A DNA stretch of 16,247 nt from assembly GCA_045600025.1 (NCBI GenBank), contig JAZRXC010000039.1, positions 1 to 16,247 of the forward strand, written 5' to 3'. Shown here piece by piece: positions 14,458 through 16,247 of this stretch; position 1 is the first letter of the stretch, and each line of letters opens with the position of its first letter. The notes beneath the pieces were generated by a model. That model searched no databases, was not told the DNA's origin, and worked only from the letters and a program-made list of their open reading frames with translations. A program made the translations under genes and the position numbers. The DNA comes from UBA3774 sp045600025 (GTDB lineage: Bacteria; Bacillota; Clostridia; Lachnospirales; Lachnospiraceae).

Positions 14458-16247
14458 ATGTCTGAATCAATGAAGGGACTGAAAAGATCCCACAGATGTA
14501 CAGAAGTATCAAATGAACTGCTCGGCAGCGAAGTAACGGTAATGGGCTGGGTGCAGAGACGCAGAAATCTCGGCGCTATTATCTTCGTAGACCTGCGAGA
14601 CCGCAGTGGACTGCTTCAGCTTATATTTGATGCAAATGATATGTCTGCAGAAGATTTCGACAAAGCATATTCACTCAGAAGCGAATATGTTATTGCTGCA
14701 CAGGGCGTAGTAGAAAAACGCTCAGATGTAAATGAAACACTTAAGACCGGAGATATAGAGATTCGTGTAAAATCACTCCGCATTCTGTCAGAAGCAGAAA
14801 CCCCGCCTTTCCCTATTGAGGCAGGAATCAATACAAGAGAAGAATTAAGACTTCAATACCGCTACCTGGATCTTCGCAGACCGGATATGCAAAAGAACCT
14901 TATTACCCGTAGCAAGATAGCAAATCTTTCCAGATTTTTCATGGATAAGGAAGGCTTCATTGAAGTTGAGACTCCTATGCTTACAAAGAGTACGCCTGAG
15001 GGCGCTCGTGACTACCTGGTACCGAGCCGTGTCCATCCCGGATCATTTTACGCGCTGCCACAGTCACCTCAGCTGTTCAAGCAGCTGCTCATGTGCGCGG
15101 GCTACGATCGCTATTTCCAGATAGCAAGATGCTTCCGCGATGAGGACCTTCGTGCTGACCGTCAGCCTGACTTTACGCAGATGGATATGGAGTTCTCATT
15201 TGTTGACGAAGAAACAGTAATGGATGTAAATGAGCGTCTGCTCGCTTACCTGTTCAAAGAAATACTCGATATCGATATTCCGCTTCCGATTCAGCGCATG
15301 CCTTATAAAGAAGCCATGGAACGCTTCGGTTCAGATAAACCTGATATTCGTTTCGGTATTGAGCTTCACAATGTATCCGAGCTTGTTAAAGATTGTGGCT
15401 TCGGAGTATTTGCCGGTGCTGTAGCAGACGGCGGAAGCGTACGCGGAATTAACGTAACAGGACAGGGCAATATGCCTCGTAAAAAAATTGACGCTCTTGT
15501 TGATATGGCTAAGGGTATGGGAGCGAAAGGCCTTGCATACATTGGCGTAAATGCTGCAGAAGACGGTTCACACAAGTGCAGCTTTGCTAAGTTTATGCAG
15601 CCTGAAGAGCTTGAGGCCCTTATTAATGCTCTTGACGGTAAGCCCGGCGATCTGCTTTTATTTGCAGCTGATAAGGATAATATAGTATTCAACGTGCTTG
15701 GTGCATTAAGACTCCATATGGCTGATGAACTTAAGCTTACCCGCAAGGACGATTTCAAATTTGTATGGATTACGGAATTCCCGCTGCTTGAGTGGTCAGA
15801 GGAAGAAGGCCGTTATATGGCTATGCATCATCCCTTCACAATGCCCATGGAAGAGGATATTCCGCTGCTTGATACCGATCCCGGCAAGGTACGCGCAAGA
15901 GCTTATGATATCACGCTGAATGGTAATGAAATCGGCGGCGGCTCAATTCGTATTCATATGAGCGACCTGCAGGAGAAGATGTTTGAGGTTCTCGGATTTA
16001 CAAAAGAGTCCGCACACGCACGCTTCGGATTCCTGCTGGATGCTTTCAAATATGGTGTTCCGCCTCATGGAGGACTTGCATACGGCCTTGACCGCCTTGC
16101 AATGCTTATGTGCGGTGCTGATACAATCAGAGAGGTTATTGCATTCCCTAAGAATAAAGATGCAGTATGTCTGATGACAAATGCACCTGATGAGGTAGAT
16201 GCAAAGCAGCTGGATGAGCTGCATTTGCTCATAGATAACAAAGAGGA
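14458..16247 (+). CDS. aspS: Aspartyl-tRNA synthetase, bacterial type, 3' end missing
   Basis: An open frame of 596 codons runs to the window edge without a stop. The end (DEVDAKQLDELHLLID) matches the C-terminus of AspRS of about 590-600 residues, so only a few residues should be missing. Domains: an OB-fold anticodon domain at 1-110 (VTVMGWVQRRRNLG), the flipping-loop region, the class II core with QSPQLFKQ at 202-209, motif 2 FRDEDLRADRQPDFTQMD near 226-243, a bacterial GAD insertion at roughly 295-410, EIGGGSIRIH near 491 and motif 3 GLAYGLDRLAM at 539-549 with Arg546. Leu38 after RRRN is the residue type seen in E. coli AspRS, where non-discriminating enzymes often have His; this hints at Asp-specific charging but does not prove it. 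The ATG at 14458 has AGGAGG at 14443-14448, 9 bases upstream. Co-transcribed with hisS. Confidence 0.96.
   Translation, partial: MSESMKGLKRSHRCTEVSNELLGSEVTVMGWVQRRRNLGAIIFVDLRDRSGLLQLIFDANDMSAEDFDKAYSLRSEYVIAAQGVVEKRSDVNETLKTGDIEIRVKSLRILSEAETPPFPIEAGINTREELRLQYRYLDLRRPDMQKNLITRSKIANLSRFFMDKEGFIEVETPMLTKSTPEGARDYLVPSRVHPGSFYALPQSPQLFKQLLMCAGYDRYFQIARCFRDEDLRADRQPDFTQMDMEFSFVDEETVMDVNERLLAYLFKEILDIDIPLPIQRMPYKEAMERFGSDKPDIRFGIELHNVSELVKDCGFGVFAGAVADGGSVRGINVTGQGNMPRKKIDALVDMAKGMGAKGLAYIGVNAAEDGSHKCSFAKFMQPEELEALINALDGKPGDLLLFAADKDNIVFNVLGALRLHMADELKLTRKDDFKFVWITEFPLLEWSEEEGRYMAMHHPFTMPMEEDIPLLDTDPGKVRARAYDITLNGNEIGGGSIRIHMSDLQEKMFEVLGFTKESAHARFGFLLDAFKYGVPPHGGLAYGLDRLAMLMCGADTIREVIAFPKNKDAVCLMTNAPDEVDAKQLDELHLLIDNKE

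Noticed and set aside
1..16247. Search for CRISPR repeats, insertion sequences, tRNA genes and phage or defence genes
   Set aside because: No regularly spaced repeats, transposase motifs, cloverleaf-like sequences or defence-type domains were seen; gene-free stretches are all under about 175 bases.

Overview
The window is chromosomal DNA of moderate G+C from an anaerobic Bacillota bacterium of class Clostridia. Lachnospiraceae or a close relative is the best guess. That rests on the gene set and protein style (clostridial tlyA-nadK-recN order, the YDLTVP-type HisRS paired with aspS, a SpoIIE-type phosphatase with a LytS-like membrane sensor) and not on a marker RNA. The gene content is mostly ordinary. 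I see no mobile element, CRISPR array, rRNA, tRNA or phage gene, and no gene-free stretch above about 175 bases.

Layout. (1) 1-3024, plus strand: the 3' part of a TlyA-family rRNA methyltransferase, then NAD kinase and RecN, tightly packed and closed by a strong terminator at 3032-3066. The argR gene that often lies between nadK and recN in clostridia is absent. (2) 3065-7142, minus strand, convergent with recN: glycogen synthase glgA, then a polar amino acid ABC transporter made of a lipoprotein-like binding domain fused to a permease and an ATPase with an unexplained C-terminal extension. The glgA-permease gap is 20 bases and the permease-ATPase overlap is one base, so this is probably one operon. 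(3) 7143-7278: divergent promoter region. (4) 7279-10095, plus strand: a 938-residue membrane signalling protein with a LytS-like 5TM sensor, an extracytoplasmic Cache-like domain, HAMP, a PP2C/SpoIIE phosphatase and an RsbW-type kinase domain. (5) 10270-13050, plus strand: citDEF, the three structural subunits of citrate lyase, with their own promoter region rich in dyads and a strong terminator at 13064-13091. (6) 13174 to the end, plus strand: hisS and aspS, the latter cut by the window edge a few residues before its expected stop.

How the parts work together: citDEF encode the acyl carrier, lyase and transferase subunits that split citrate into acetate and oxaloacetate. The ligase, prosthetic-group and transporter genes that complete the pathway are not here. 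The signalling protein holds both halves of a partner-switching module (a phosphatase and a putative anti-sigma or antagonist kinase), but its STAS-domain substrate is not in the window. The most unusual points are the lobe order of the binding domain fused to the permease, the degenerate GHKL-like tail on the transporter ATPase, the kinase-phosphatase sensor, and the dyad cluster over the citD promoter. Family assignments come from motif reading by eye; no database search was run.
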